From: Nematostella vectensis
Taxonomy: Eukaryota > Cnidaria > Anthozoa > Actiniaria > Edwardsiidae
Length of the DNA: 60,000 nt
Direction of reading: 5' to 3'
Assembly (NCBI RefSeq): GCF_932526225.1
Contig: NC_064039.1
Coordinates: forward strand, 250,001-310,000
Positions 13,601 through 34,258 of this stretch are shown here, in pieces. The notes under the pieces were generated by a model. That model saw only the letters and a list, made by a program, of their open reading frames with translations. It had not been told where the DNA came from and searched no databases. A program made the translations under genes and the position numbers. Positions within the stretch are counted from its first letter, which is position 1; each line of letters starts with the position of its first letter.

Positions 13601-14535
13601 ACAAGCAACTGAGCGCCTGACATATAGGGACGTTACGGATACGAGTCCGTGGGAGACAAGGGGGGACACAGTGATCAATTTATACTTTGTATGGGGAGGG
13701 TGGGTGACAAAAGTACACATGACCTATACGGACGCTCATAACAAGCAACTGAGCGCCTGACATATAGGGACGTTACGAATACGAGTCCGTGGGAGACAAG
13801 GGGGAACACAGTGATCAATTTATACTTTGTAGGGGGAGGGTGGGTGCCAAAAGTACACATGACCTATACGGACGCTCATAACAAGCCACTGAGCGCCTGA
13901 CATATAGGGACGTTACGAATACGAGTCCGTGGGAGACAAGGGGGAACACAGTGATCAATTTATACTTTGTAGGGGGAGGGTGGGTGACAAAAGTACACAT
14001 GGCCTATACGGACGCTCATAACAAGCCACTGAGCGCCTAACATATAGGGACGTTACGAATACGAGTCCGTGGGAGACAAGGGGGAACACGTTGACCAATT
14101 TAGTCTTTATGGCAGGAGAGGGTGGGTGACAAAAGTACACATGACCTATACGGACGCTCATAACAAGAAACTGAGCGCCTGACATATAGGGACGTTACGA
14201 ATACGAGTCCGTGGGAGACAAGGGGAACACAGTGACCAATTTAGTCTTTGTGGGAGGGGAGGATGGGTGACAAAAGTACACATGGCCTATACGGACGCTC
14301 ATAACAAGCAACTGAGCGCCTGACATATAGGGACGTTACGAATACGAGTCCGTGGGAGACAAGGGGGAACACAGTGATCAATTTATACTTTGTATGAGGA
14401 GGGTGGGTGCCAAAAGTACACATTACCTATACGGACGCTCATAACAAGCAACTGAGCGCCTGACATAAAGGGACGTTACAAATACGAGTCCGTGGGAGAC
14501 AAGGGGAAACACACTGATCAATTTATACTTTGTAC
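10640..14535. repeat. 142-bp satellite array, about 27 copies
   Basis: Each unit contains GACATATAGGGACGTTACG, a GGGAGGGGAGGGTGGGTGAC purine tract and GACCTATACGGACGCTC. The first and last blocks resemble each other, so the unit may itself be a two-part duplication. Two shortened copies lack the purine tract (junctions near 12500 and 13441). The 941-bp spacing of these and of neighbouring variants shows a higher-order duplication of about 11640-12580 into 12581-13521. The array starts about 100 bp upstream of the LIN9 start. Repeated 75-codon minus-strand frames here are satellite artefacts. Confidence 0.96.
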
Positions 14536-15870
14536 CTACCTGCCTGGCATCAGGGCGTCTTTTTCCCGATGGTTACAACGTAAAATCTCAGCCGTCCCCG
14601 TCCTTTGTGCGGAAGCTTTTTTTTATTTTTATTCAACTAGTGGAAACTCTTTTTATTTTGAGCAACTGTAAGCTTTTGTTTATTTTTAGCTACTATGAGC
14701 TCGTTTTATTTTATTTTTTATTACTGTGAGCTCTTTTTATTTTTTAACTACTGTAAGTAGTTAAACTCGAATTCTCGAATTCTAAAGAAGACAAAAATCA
14801 GTTCGATTTGGCTGGGTCATGAAAATATACTACTTATAGGCTACTATATAGTTTCATATTATGGAAAAAGTCCATTTTCTGTGTTTTTATTGTTAATTCC
14901 TTTCGCCTTTCTTCCTTTTCTGGCTTATTTGTATAAGGTAACAGCCCTGTTAGTCTGCTATGCGTTATTGAAAAACTTACACCTGCTGCACAATTTGATT
15001 AATTGTGATTAAAAAGACAAATTTCATGACTTCGATTATGAGCGCTCTCCAATCAAATCCGCTGTTAACCGGACAACAAGAAGCGTTTGAAAAATGTGAG
15101 AGGATTTTGTTTTCACTGCTGCCAGTAGCACGACTATTAACAATTTATCAACCATAGCCATTGTGAACATACAATACAAATTTATTAAGCCTTTCACGGG
15201 AATAGATTTGTTGTTTGTTCGCGCGCGCACCTGAATGACGCCATTTCAAATGACCGCTGTTTTTGAATGTTATTTTTCAATGCAAACGATTTTGTTCTTG
15301 TTTTTGTAGAGAATTGCCTTCAAACACTTTCCAGAATATGCCTGATAGTTCTTTGACAATCTATTGTACTTTTAAGTTTTCGTAAGGCTTTACTTTTTGC
15401 TATGTTTTCTTGTGGCAGTTTCAGAGGTCCGCACTCAATGAAGTCTAGCTTTGAATGGCTACGGCTTGCGAAAGAGGGGGCGGTGCAATCCCTTTTATAG
15501 CGCGCTTTGTGTTTTAAACCCTTTTATAGCGCGCTTTGTGTTTTAAACCCTTTTATGGTGCGCGCCTCCAGCAACGCGCGCCAATATCGTACCAAACTCA
15601 ATATACCAATTCCTTTTTTCATTAGGGTTGAATGTAGTTAAAAAGATTCAAAGATGTTTTTCAATAAATTTTTAATTTTCAAACACTCTCTCACTGAAAC
15701 AATGACTTTACATCTTTACAGTTTGTTGATGTCATTCACATGTAGTCCTAATCAAGAGATAACCTGTAATTACTTGATTCAGCTGGCAATAGTACTTTCT
15801 GGCTCTTGTTGACACAGTCCCCAATCTACGATAAATGTTTAAAAAAAATTTATTTCAAATTGGGTTAATA
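14536..15870. other. Intergenic spacer with a small 29-bp repeat
   Basis: No gene recognised. CCCTTTTATAGCGCGCTTTG is repeated at 15490 and 15519 and partly at 15548 (29-bp period). Poly-T and Y-rich tracts occur near 14610-14760. Confidence 0.6.
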
Positions 15871-15874
15871 TGAA

Positions 15875-15882
15875 TATAAAAA
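15875..15882 (+). promoter_or_regulatory. TATA box of the SRCR-trypsin gene
   Basis: TATAAAAA lies 41 bp upstream of the signal-peptide ATG at 15916. The spacing suits a start site near 15905 with a very short 5' leader. Confidence 0.6.
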
Positions 15883-15915
15883 GAGCAAAGGCTATACCTC
15901 TGCACCAGACAAGCC

Positions 15916-25807
<9,892 letters not shown>

Positions 25808-25965
25808 ACAAAAGAAGACACCCGAAACAAACAGAGGCATGAACCCAGGCGTTGTACTCGGAAACGGCGATTTAAGAGAATATATAATTTCATACCCAAA
25901 ACATACCCGGTTTAAGAATTGTTATCCACGTAAAGAAAAAAACCATGACCTTATTTTAAACCACA

Positions 25966-25971
25966 AATAAA
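25966..25971 (+). terminator. Polyadenylation signal of the SRCR-trypsin gene
   Basis: AATAAA lies 159 bp after the stop codon, followed by a T-rich stretch. Confidence 0.6.
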
Positions 25972-26598
25972 TGCTTTTATATTCCTACGTAAGAAGTTCA
26001 CAGCCTGACTGATAAACGTCGTGAAAAGATCCACCCATACACCATCCTTCTTGCTTCAATTTGGCACAAATTTGTTTATTCTAAAGCTGGGTGAAATGTT
26101 GAACCTCCAAAAGATACCCTGTTAGTTTTGTACACACACACACTCTTCCCCTCCACAAGGCATGTTTGTATCCGAGTACCTCCCTGGCTCAAATAGAAAA
26201 ATAAAATCATCACTCGTGGAGACAAGGTGTTGGGATAACGAAATATGATTTGTAGACAAACTGTAGCATATTAAACGAGCATTCGAAAATCACGTTTTGG
26301 CGATTGTTTTTCCCTTTTTGAGTTTATTTATACCCTTCAGATCTTCATAAGAAACATAACATAAATAACCATAAATTATATATACATAATAATATTACAT
26401 ACATAATGTATCTATACGTATATATATAAAAAGAGATAGAGGGGGAACAGCAAAGTGGTATTCCTATATATTGATGCAATTAGAAAAAAAAGGGTAACGA
26501 CAAAGATCAAATCCATTCTTCCAAAAGGCTTGGGTATGTCCACAGTTGATAATCTAAGGTTGTCAAGTCTTCCGATTTGCCTTTGCACCGTGATCGCT
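25972..26598. other. Intergenic, AT-rich
   Basis: AT-rich spacer with TATA/TACATA runs near 26370-26430. No gene recognised. Confidence 0.6.
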
Positions 26599-27634
26599 TT
26601 AAACAAAGCACTCGAGTTCTTTTCTCATCGAGGAAAGGTTGTACCTCACCCCATTTATCTTGACGACGTTAAGTTTTTTTTCAAGCTTTCTACAAATGGC
26701 GTTTCTCCTCTTCCCGGAAACGCGAAGATACTCGGTCAGCTCTGTTGAGTAGGGCGTGGCTCCATACTTGGTCAGCTCCTTTGAATAGGGTGTGGCCATA
26801 TACTCGGTCAACTCCTTTGTGTAGGATGTGCCCCGATACTCATTCTGGCCCTTCGAGCAGGGTGTGGCCATATACTCGGTCAACTTCTTTGTGTAGGGTG
26901 CGGCCCGATACTCATTCTGGCCCTTCGAGCAGGGTGTGGCCATATACTCGGTCAACTTCTTTGTGTAGGGTGCGGCCCGATACTCATTCTGGCCCTTCGA
27001 GCAGGGTGTGGCCATATACTCGGTCAACTCCTTTGTGTAGGGTGTGCCCCGATACTCATTATTGTCCTTAAAGCAGAGTGTGGCCATATACTCGGTCAAC
27101 TCCTTTGTGTAGGGTGCGGCCCGATACTCATTCTGGCCTTTCGAGCAGGGTGTGGCCATATACTCGGTCAACTCCTTTGTGTAGGGTGCGGCCCCAATCG
27201 TTTCACTCCCATTAGCTCCTCGTTTCCCGCGAGAGTGTAACATCTCGTCCTCTTGCCTTCTATATCTTTTCTTATCCTCTTTATTTTCAAGCTGTTTTCT
27301 AGGATCAAGTTCCTTTCCCTCCGTTTGAGGAATCGGAGCATGCTTCGTATCTTTATGTTTTGTTAAAGTTTGAAGACTTTCTTTTTTAGAGTGCGTAAGC
27401 TTTTCAAAAGAGCTCTTGAGGTCCATCTTTTCTTCTACGAAGCCATGTTTCGTGCTTTGGTCCAGCGTGATGTCATTCGTTGCGCCATTTTCCCTTTTTT
27501 CATACTGGGTGTCTACAGCAGGGGGGTGCAGCTCACTTCTTTTCATACATCAGGGGGGTGGGGTAGAATGGACAATCACTTTGTTAAGGTTTGACTAGTC
27601 GTCGACCAGGGCGACTTGATTTTATTTGCTTACT
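26599..27634 (-). CDS. Uncharacterised repeat protein, partial model
   Basis: A 315-codon minus-strand frame (27546-26599) holds a Lys/Arg/Glu-rich N-terminal part, five 24-residue repeats of the type PYTKELTEYMATPCSKGQNE, degenerate half-repeats, and a basic C-terminus. The 24-mer seems built from two 12-mers (ATPYSKELTKYG-like). The ATG at 27546 may be the start. Alternatively an acceptor CTGTAG before 27512 joins in correct phase to an upstream exon ending at 27634 (TACA/GTAAGC donor), which belongs to a frame open from about 27853. No signal peptide or known domain was recognised. Unlike the satellite frames, it is open well beyond the repeats on both sides, and its changes keep it open; this supports real coding, but moderately. 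Confidence 0.5.
26740..27195 (-). repeat. 72-bp tandem repeat inside the repeat-protein frame
   Basis: Six to seven copies of a 72-bp unit (24 codons). The length is a multiple of three, so copy-number changes preserve frame. Confidence 0.9.
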
Positions 27635-27898
27635 GTATTCAACTTCATTTGAACAGTCTGTCTGTTGAAAGTTTTCATAATTGCTTACCGTGAGTCCAGG
27701 TTTGGATACTTCCGAGAAGACAGGCTCACTCCTTTGACTTTCGCAATTGAATAGTTTGGGGTTTAACTTCGATGTCGAATATCTTTGATTTGAAGTGTCC
27801 ACGAAAACCAAATGGGGTCGGACTCGTGAACTTGATAAGACGGGGCATCCCAAGGACTTGTTCGGTTTTTTTGCCGATGAAGTTTAACTGAGGCAAAC

Positions 27899-27955
27899 CG
27901 GCTATGCCATGCTGACGAGTCCTAATAAGGACGAAACAGCTGTCCATGGTTGCCG
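27899..27955 (+). ncRNA. Hammerhead ribozyme, type I-like
   Basis: The catalytic core CTGACGAG (27912-27919) is followed by stem II GTCC/GGAC with loop TAATAA, then CGAAAC (27932-27937), a minimal stem III around AC-AGCT-GT, and the cleavage triplet GTC (27942-27944). Stem I pairs CCATG+G side (27906-27911) with CATGGT (27945-27950), then, after an internal loop, CGGC (27899-27902) with GCCG (27952-27955). This matches the conserved hammerhead consensus CUGANGA...GAAA...NUH. Very short stem III is known from Penelope-like elements, retrozymes and satellite hammerheads, which often act as dimers. Predicted cleavage is after 27944. Activity is not shown. Confidence 0.85.
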
Positions 27956-28149
27956 AACTGCACGGGTAATAGACTGTGCTAGCGTCCCGTCTTGGCCCGA
28001 CTGGTGCCAATGTGTGTATGCTAGTGTGCTTTTAAAGTCCACATTTGAGTATATTTCGTTGGATGAAAAATTGTATTTTACTGCCACCTTAGTTAATAAG
28101 ACGGTGTTCGTGATGAGTACAGAAATGATATGCAATGAGTAACTGACAA

Positions 28150-29010
28150 TGATGAGCAACTGACATGACCATGACGTCAAGGTAGTCGAGTGATATTTAA
28201 TGACGTTACCATTCTAATTAGTCACAATGTTGTGTGTATATGGTTAATTACGGTCCTGTGTAGCGTAAATTAGCAAAGGAAGGAGGTATTTCTGTTTAAT
28301 TGGGCACAATTACTACCCGAATTGCTGGCCAAAGTCTTGCTCGAATCGCTCGTTTTCTTTAAAAGGTCCAATGGTCATTTCTTTTTATTTGATGAGTAAC
28401 CTTTCATACCATAGTATGAAAATACCAGCCTAAGGTGAAAATCAAAAGGTACGCCAGCGATGGGACAACCTTTCAAAGAAATAGAAGGTTTGAACAGATT
28501 TGAATTGCTGTATTGATTGCCATACAATTTATTGTAGCCCATCTATCTGCTATCCACAGGAAACCCAAAAGGGTTCTTCTGAGGTCCGCGTCCGCTGAAG
28601 TCAGCGTTTACCGAAATTAAAATAAATCCGAGTGTTAGTAAAATGATAGTGAAATAAGAAAAAGAGAAACCACACTAAAAATGAAAAAAAATAAAAAAGG
28701 TTACACCAAAAATGCCCTAAAAATTAGACAAGAGGCAAAAATTACCCCTTAAAGTACCAAAACGTAGATTTAAGTATCCCATTGTATAAAAACGTCTCGA
28801 ATAAGAAATGTCAAAGAGTCTTTTTTAGAGGACAAAAGTGAAAATCGTATGAAGTTTGGCTCGTAGGGCCCGGATACTCCGGGTATGGCGGGTATAGCGG
28901 TTATGGCATGAATTCATCAACTAAACACATCAACTTAGCTTAGAATACACCGTGTACTCCGGATAAGGCGGATATAGCGGGTATTGCATGAATTCATTAC
29001 TAAAGTACGT
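28150..29010. other. Spacer with a duplicated GY-rich 43-bp word
   Basis: No gene recognised. GGATACTCCGGGTATGGCGG with flanking GGTATAGCGG and GGCATGAATTCAT at about 28871-28916 is repeated imperfectly at about 28957-28998, just upstream of the LINE. The first copy would read GYSGYGGYSGYG, the second contains a stop. Confidence 0.5.
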
Positions 29011-29027
29011 TTGGACAGACAAGGAAG

Positions 29028-30896
29028 ATGGCGGCTAAGAGTGGATCTCCGGTGTTTATGATATTTTCTGTGCTATTTTGTCATCTTGTGTTTTTTAACC
29101 CGGACCCAAAGCTCTCTAAGATCATCGCCGAGCCGTATATGAAACATCAGCTTCTGCCTTCATCGTGTTTTAGAGTAGTGGCAGTTATCGATCTTGGCCA
29201 GCTCGTTAAGGTCTCTTTGTCGAAGTTTGGTTTTCGGAAAACACGTCTGAGTCTTTCAAGATGGTCAAAGCGAGGACAAACTGTGTTAATTGTAGCCGGA
29301 CATGATCCACCAATCGACATTACAATCTACTCTGATGTGTCTATGAATCCTGGCCCTCAACATAAGAACAATTTAAATCATACCAAGACGAAACCAAAAT
29401 ATCTTCCGCGCCATTATTCAAATCTGGTACGTGTTCCATTGACAGAGCCGGCAATTGTTCACAACAATAGACCTCAGTTTATGAGGTGTTGTGTTCTCAA
29501 TGCCCGGTCAATTAGGAACAAAGCGCCTGACTTTGTTGACCATATTTGCGATTCTAATGTCGACATTGCGGTTATTACCGAAACCTGGTTAAAACCTGGA
29601 GATTCTGCGGCTAGGATTGCTGCCACATCGCCGGGATACAGGCTACTCGATCACCCTCGCTCAGACAGAAATGGGGGTGGTACTGGTATATTGGCACGGG
29701 ACTCACTTGTAGTTATAAAAGCAAGAGCGGGTATTCATGATTCTTTTGAATATTCGGAGTGGACAATTGTGTCTGGCTCTACTCAACTGCGTTTACTTGC
29801 CATCTATAGGCCACCATACTCGTCAAGTCATCCGCTCACTGTTAGCATGTTTATCTCGGAATTAGCCGAGTTCCTGGAGTCTGTTGTCATGACAACTGAG
29901 CCTCTGGCGTTGACTGGTGATTTCAATATCCATGTTAATATCGATTCTGATAACGATGCAGCTCGCTTCCTAGATATACTGTCATCAATGGGTCTACAGC
30001 AGCACATTAACTTCCCTACTCATATCTCTGGGAACACCTTGGATTTGCTTATCTCAAGGACTCTAGATTCTAGTCTCATACATGATGTCCGACCTGGCTC
30101 TTATTTCTCAGACCATTGTATAGCATTTTTCGCCATAAATGTTTCAATGCCGGAGTTCTCTAGGAAAAAGGTATCCTTTAGGAAAGTGAAGGCTATTGAC
30201 ACAACAGCATTCATGAGTGATTTGTCTGCCTCGGAACTGTGTCAGGACCCACCTTCGGAGACTGTGCAATTGGTCGACTGTTATAACAAAACACTTGCTG
30301 GATTACTCGATCGCCATGCGCCACTCAAGACGAAAACAGTTACAGTCAGGCCCCAAGTGCTCTGGTATTCTGAGGAAATCCGTGAGGCTAAGAGAGTGCG
30401 CAGGCGCGCAGAAAGAAAATGGAGAACTACTAGGTCTGCTGATGATCTCGCTTCATTCAAACGACACAAAAATCATGTGACGTATTTGCTGAAAGAAGCC
30501 AAATCTGCTTTTTTGACTGACTTTGTCAGTCAGAATTCTGATAATCAAGGCAAGTTATTTCGTGCTGTGAAAGATCTTTTAGTGGAAAAGAACTCACTAT
30601 GCTTCTCGGACAATGCGGATAAATCAGCATTGGCAAACGACATAGGAAAGTATTTTGTGGAAAAAATCAACCGAATGCATGATGAGCTTCACATGGGTTG
30701 TAGTGCCTCGGAGAATGTACAGAGCGGTGATCTGGTGAATGACTGTACTGTAGAAACGGTCTCTCTAGTCCCTCGAATGGAAGCTTTCAAGTTGTTGACT
30801 GAGGAAGATGTAAGCATGCTCATTAAGAATTCGAAATGTACTTCTTGTTGCCTCGATCCCATACCTACGCACTTGTTGAGCCACTCGTTTCCGTGA
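29028..30896 (+). pseudogene. LINE ORF, APE endonuclease part
   Basis: 622 codons from ATG 29028. The N-terminal basic region contains DVSMNPGP (29334-29357), a 2A-like motif in which the usual Glu is Ser. The endonuclease follows: VLNARSIRNK, ITETWL, RLLAIYRPP, LTGDFNIHV and SDHCIAFF correspond to the standard APE blocks (catalytic Glu in TETW, Asp in GDFN, His in SDH). A linker leads toward the RT and the frame ends shortly after CLDPIPTHLL, where the next frame takes over. Function: target nicking for retrotransposition in the nucleus. A single-base indel near 30880 probably inactivates this copy. Confidence 0.9.
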
Positions 30897-32359
30897 TCAC
30901 CAAGCTAATCAATAACTCGTTAGAATCAGGAATTTTTCCTGACTGCTGGAAGGAGGCTATTGTCGTACCACTGTTAAAGAAACAGGGATTGGAATCTATC
31001 TTCAAGAACTTGCGTCCTGTGAGCAATTTAGCTTATGTTTCCAAGCTCATTGAGCGTGCAGTTTTCAATCAGACGGATAATCACCTTATTCAGTCAGCGC
31101 TTTATCCGCTATTACAGTCTGCATACCGCAAGCATCACAGTACGGAAACGGCGTTGGTCAAAGTTGCTAATGATATATTATTGAATATGAACTCGCAGCG
31201 CGTTACATTACTTGTACTCTTAGATTTGAGTGCTGCATTTGATACAGTTGATCACTCAATTTTGCTACAACGTCTAACTGCTAGCTTCGGCATCGCTGGG
31301 AAGGCTTTGGAGTGGTTTACGTCATATTTATCAGGGCGCAGCCAGCGTGTGTTGTTTGAGGGGGTGACGTCGGACAGCTTTGATCTGCGTTTTGGTGTCC
31401 CACAAGGCAGCTGTCTTGGCCCGCTTCTGTTTGTATTTTACACCTCCAAGCTCTTTGAGATAGTACAAGCCCATCTGCCGGATGCACATTGTTTCGCTGA
31501 CGACACACAACTTTATCTATCTTTTGATCCCAATAGTGAGACGGACCTAGCGGATTCTTTGGATGCTATGGAACGATGCATCAATAACTTACGTACTTGG
31601 ATGTACCAGGACAAGTTAAAAATCAATGACGATAAACCTGAATTTCTTGTTATCGGATCGAAACAACAGCTGTTGAAAGTAGATAATTGTTCAGTTCGTG
31701 TTGGCAATATAGATATTATGCCCGTTTCAGAAGTGCGCAATCTTGGTGCCTGGTTCGACTCACATTTTTCTATGTCGACCCATATTTCTAAGTCTTGTAG
31801 TTCAGCGTTTTTCTGGCTGCACAATATTAAGAGAATAAGCCAATTTTTGCCTAGGGATAAACTAGAAATGGTGTTACATGCCTTTGTTATCAGTAGAATA
31901 GATTTTTGTAATGGACTCCTTTATGGACTACCAGAACGAGAAATGGGTAAATTGCAAAGGGTGCAGAATGCTGCAGCTAGGCTGCTCACGTCATGCAAAA
32001 AGTACGATCATATTACGCCTGTGCTAAGAAATCTTCATTGGTTGCCTGTAAGGTATCAGGTTAAATTTAAAATCTTGCTAATCACTTTCAAAGCTCTTCA
32101 GGGGCTAGCTCCTCGTTACATAACTGATCTCATTAGAATTAAGAATAACGCGCGCTATTCACTGCGCTCAAATGAGGGCCTTTCTTTAATGCACCCCCCA
32201 GGAAAAATGATGAAGTCTTTCGGTGACAGATCGTTTAGTGTTGCTGCACCTACATTATGGAACGCTCTCCCTGCAAATCTTCGCACCATCAATTGCAGTA
32301 TCTTTAATTTTAAAGCGCAATTTAAGACTCATCTTTTTAAATTAGCTTTTAACACTTGA
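30836..32359 (+). pseudogene. LINE ORF, reverse transcriptase part
   Basis: This frame continues the same protein from about 30875 (EPLVSVITKL). RT motifs in order: KNLRPVSNL; LLVLLDLSAAFDTVDHS (motif A); FGVPQGSCLGPLLFVFY (motif B); HCFADDTQLYLS (motif C with the catalytic FADD); LKINDDKPEFLVIGSK (thumb side). The C-terminal RTE/CR1-type tail with PPGKMMKSFGDRSFSVAAPT is complete, with a stop at 32357-32359. Codons before about 30875 are out-of-frame read-through. The enzyme would prime cDNA synthesis at the nicked target site. Confidence 0.9.
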
Positions 32360-32599
32360 TATCGCATAATCATCAATATAAAGATATTTTTATTTTTATT
32401 ATTTTTTTTTTATTCAATATTTTTCCTATGAATCTGTTATTTCATATTATTTTCGATTATAATTGTAAATTTTATTGTATATATTAGTTCAACATTTAGT
32501 TATATTGTAATGCGCTTTTGATCATTATATGAAAAAAGCGCAATATAAATTAATAAATTATTATTATTATTATTACTATCTGTGAACCCTTAAAATAAC

Positions 32600-32722
32600 A
32601 AGATAGTTCCATAAATACCATACAAATACCATAGAAGAGCATATTTTTTTCTCAGATACCCCTAAAAATATACGAGGCCCGATTTAGACTCCTAAAAATA
32701 CCTCGAGCATCCCTATTAGGTC
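32600..32722. mobile_element. Truncated relative of the 48.3-kb MITE
   Basis: GATACCCCTAAAAATATACG, then TTAGACTCCTAAAAATAC and GAGCATCCCT, matches the reverse complement of the 48340-48542 element. Its other end is not seen and it abuts the LINE tail. Confidence 0.6.
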
Positions 32723-33140
32723 GACACGAGCTTTGGTCACTTGGGCGGGACTATCCGTAGCAGCGATGCAATCGTCATGCAGGTGGGGAAAAATTCGTCC
32801 CGAATAGTGTTCTGCTAGCAAATGTGTGGAGTCGAGCTAGTTGTGCTGGCAAATTTGTGGAGTCGAGCTAGTTGTGCTGGGAATATTTTTTGGAGCGCTG
32901 AAGCGGTTGCTCGAAAAAAAAAATCGTCCCGACTGGCTATGCGGGCAAGTATTCATGTGCTAAAATGCCTAACCGCTGCTGACTGGGTATAAAATGCCAA
33001 ACCACTGCCAGCTGGGAAAGAAAAGATATGGTCCCTCCTGGGAAAAAGGAACAGATAGTTTTCCACAGCAACTTTTAAAATGAATATTTTAGACATTAGA
33101 ACATATTCAAGCGACGAAGTATGCCATTTTAACGTGTTTC
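32723..33140. other. Intergenic, small local duplications
   Basis: TGTGGAGTCGAGCTAGTTGT is repeated about 33 bp apart near 32825-32880. No gene recognised. Confidence 0.6.
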
Positions 33141-33149
33141 GGTAAGGGG

Positions 33150-33475
33150 GCTCGTTGTATGCCCTTGTATGTGTATCAACTGAGAGAGCAAATACGGACC
33201 ATAGGCTCAGTGACAAAGGGGGGGGGGGGGGTGTGTATGCCCTTGCATGTGTATCAACTAAGAGAGCAAATACGGACCACAGGCTCAGTGACAAAGGGGG
33301 GGGGGTGTGTATGCCCTTGCATGTGTATCAACTGAGAGAGCAAATACGGACCACAGACCACAGGCTCAGTGACAACGGGGGGGGGGGGGGGGGTGTATGC
33401 CCTTGCATGTGTATCAACTGAGAGAGCAAATACGGACCAGAGGCTCAGTGACAAAGGGGGGGGGGGGGGGGGTTG
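33150..33475. repeat. About 84-bp repeat with poly-G tracts, four copies
   Basis: Unit GTATGCCCTTGCATGTGTATCAACTG-AGAGAGCAAATACGGACC, then GGCTCAGTGACAA and a G run of 8 to 18. Four copies; the third has a small internal duplication of GACCACA. The G runs are candidates for slippage or quadruplex formation. Confidence 0.9.
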
Positions 33476-33539
33476 TTACATATGGCTTTTTGGCAGTCCA
33501 AAGAGGGGGGGTTAAACTCCTTAGCCCCCCCCCCCCCCC

Positions 33540-34258
33540 CCTAGATCCGCTACTGGGAACCTAGCCTCCCTTAGGCAGGTGCCGCTCGCTGCCCCTAGCC
33601 TGCGAGGGAGGCTACCGGGGACGCGACTAAAAATTAACGGCTATTAGCGAATTGACTTGTTGGGCCGTACAAGTTAGCTGTAGCTGTAACCAGATAAACT
33701 AATCATTGATCATGTCAAAATAATAAATCTCAGTAATTTATGTGTTTTTTATATATAAAATATACACCAGTAGAAAATTCAGTACGCGTTATCTCTAGGT
33801 TAATATTACCCGAATTTCCCACAGAGGCCATAAATTGTGATGAAAACGATAAAATACAATACTTTGCTTCACGGGGTAGCAATAGTCCACAAGAATTTCA
33901 CCTTTGACCCTCTCCTGACAGTACCTCTATGCGATATGAATGCAATAATTAGATACTTCTCATTGTTTTGCAATCCACTGAATTTACTATTCATCACCGT
34001 ATAATTGATTCCAATATAAGCCGTAAGGTTTTTAGTCTTCTTTGCTGCCGCGAGAGACTTTCAGACGATACCACTACAAAGGTGAAATTAAAAAGCCCAC
34101 AAACTGGGAAGCCTGTGTTGTACTGTGTTTACACCGCTGTCCGTGGATACGACTGGCTCACTACAAGATGGAGGACTAGCTGCTCGCGGGAAGCCACGCG
34201 TTCTTTAGAAATTTCACTTGTATCTGCTCCCCACCCGGGCGATTTTCCTGCAAATAGA
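33540..34258. other. Intergenic / MOGS upstream region
   Basis: A C-rich tract at 33525-33542 and otherwise AT-rich sequence. The frame upstream of 34259 is open but lacks family similarity; I take it as 5' leader. Confidence 0.55.

Larger units (their letters stand above)
29028..32577 (+). mobile_element. CR1/L2-like non-LTR retrotransposon (LINE), nearly full length
   Basis: An APE endonuclease and reverse transcriptase are encoded in two overlapping frames, followed by an AT-rich 3' region ending in ATAAATTATTATTATTATTA-type microsatellite sequence, as in CR1/L2-like elements. Two frames that were probably once a single ORF are separated by a frameshift near 30865-30895. The 5' end is uncertain; it may begin near 28930-29020. 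Confidence 0.92.

Noticed and set aside
10799-14423. Repeated 75-codon frames on the minus strand
   Set aside because: Exact products of the 142-bp satellite; identical repeats and 142 is not a multiple of 3, so each ends at the same satellite stop.
27902-28180. 92-codon minus frame with a hydrophobic N-terminus (possible secreted protein)
   Set aside because: It starts at TTG rather than ATG, spans the hammerhead on the opposite strand and has no continuation in phase.
33968-34258. 97-codon in-frame N-terminal extension of MOGS
   Set aside because: The family begins with a short cytosolic tail; the ATG at 34259 gives the expected topology and length. The upstream part shows no family similarity.
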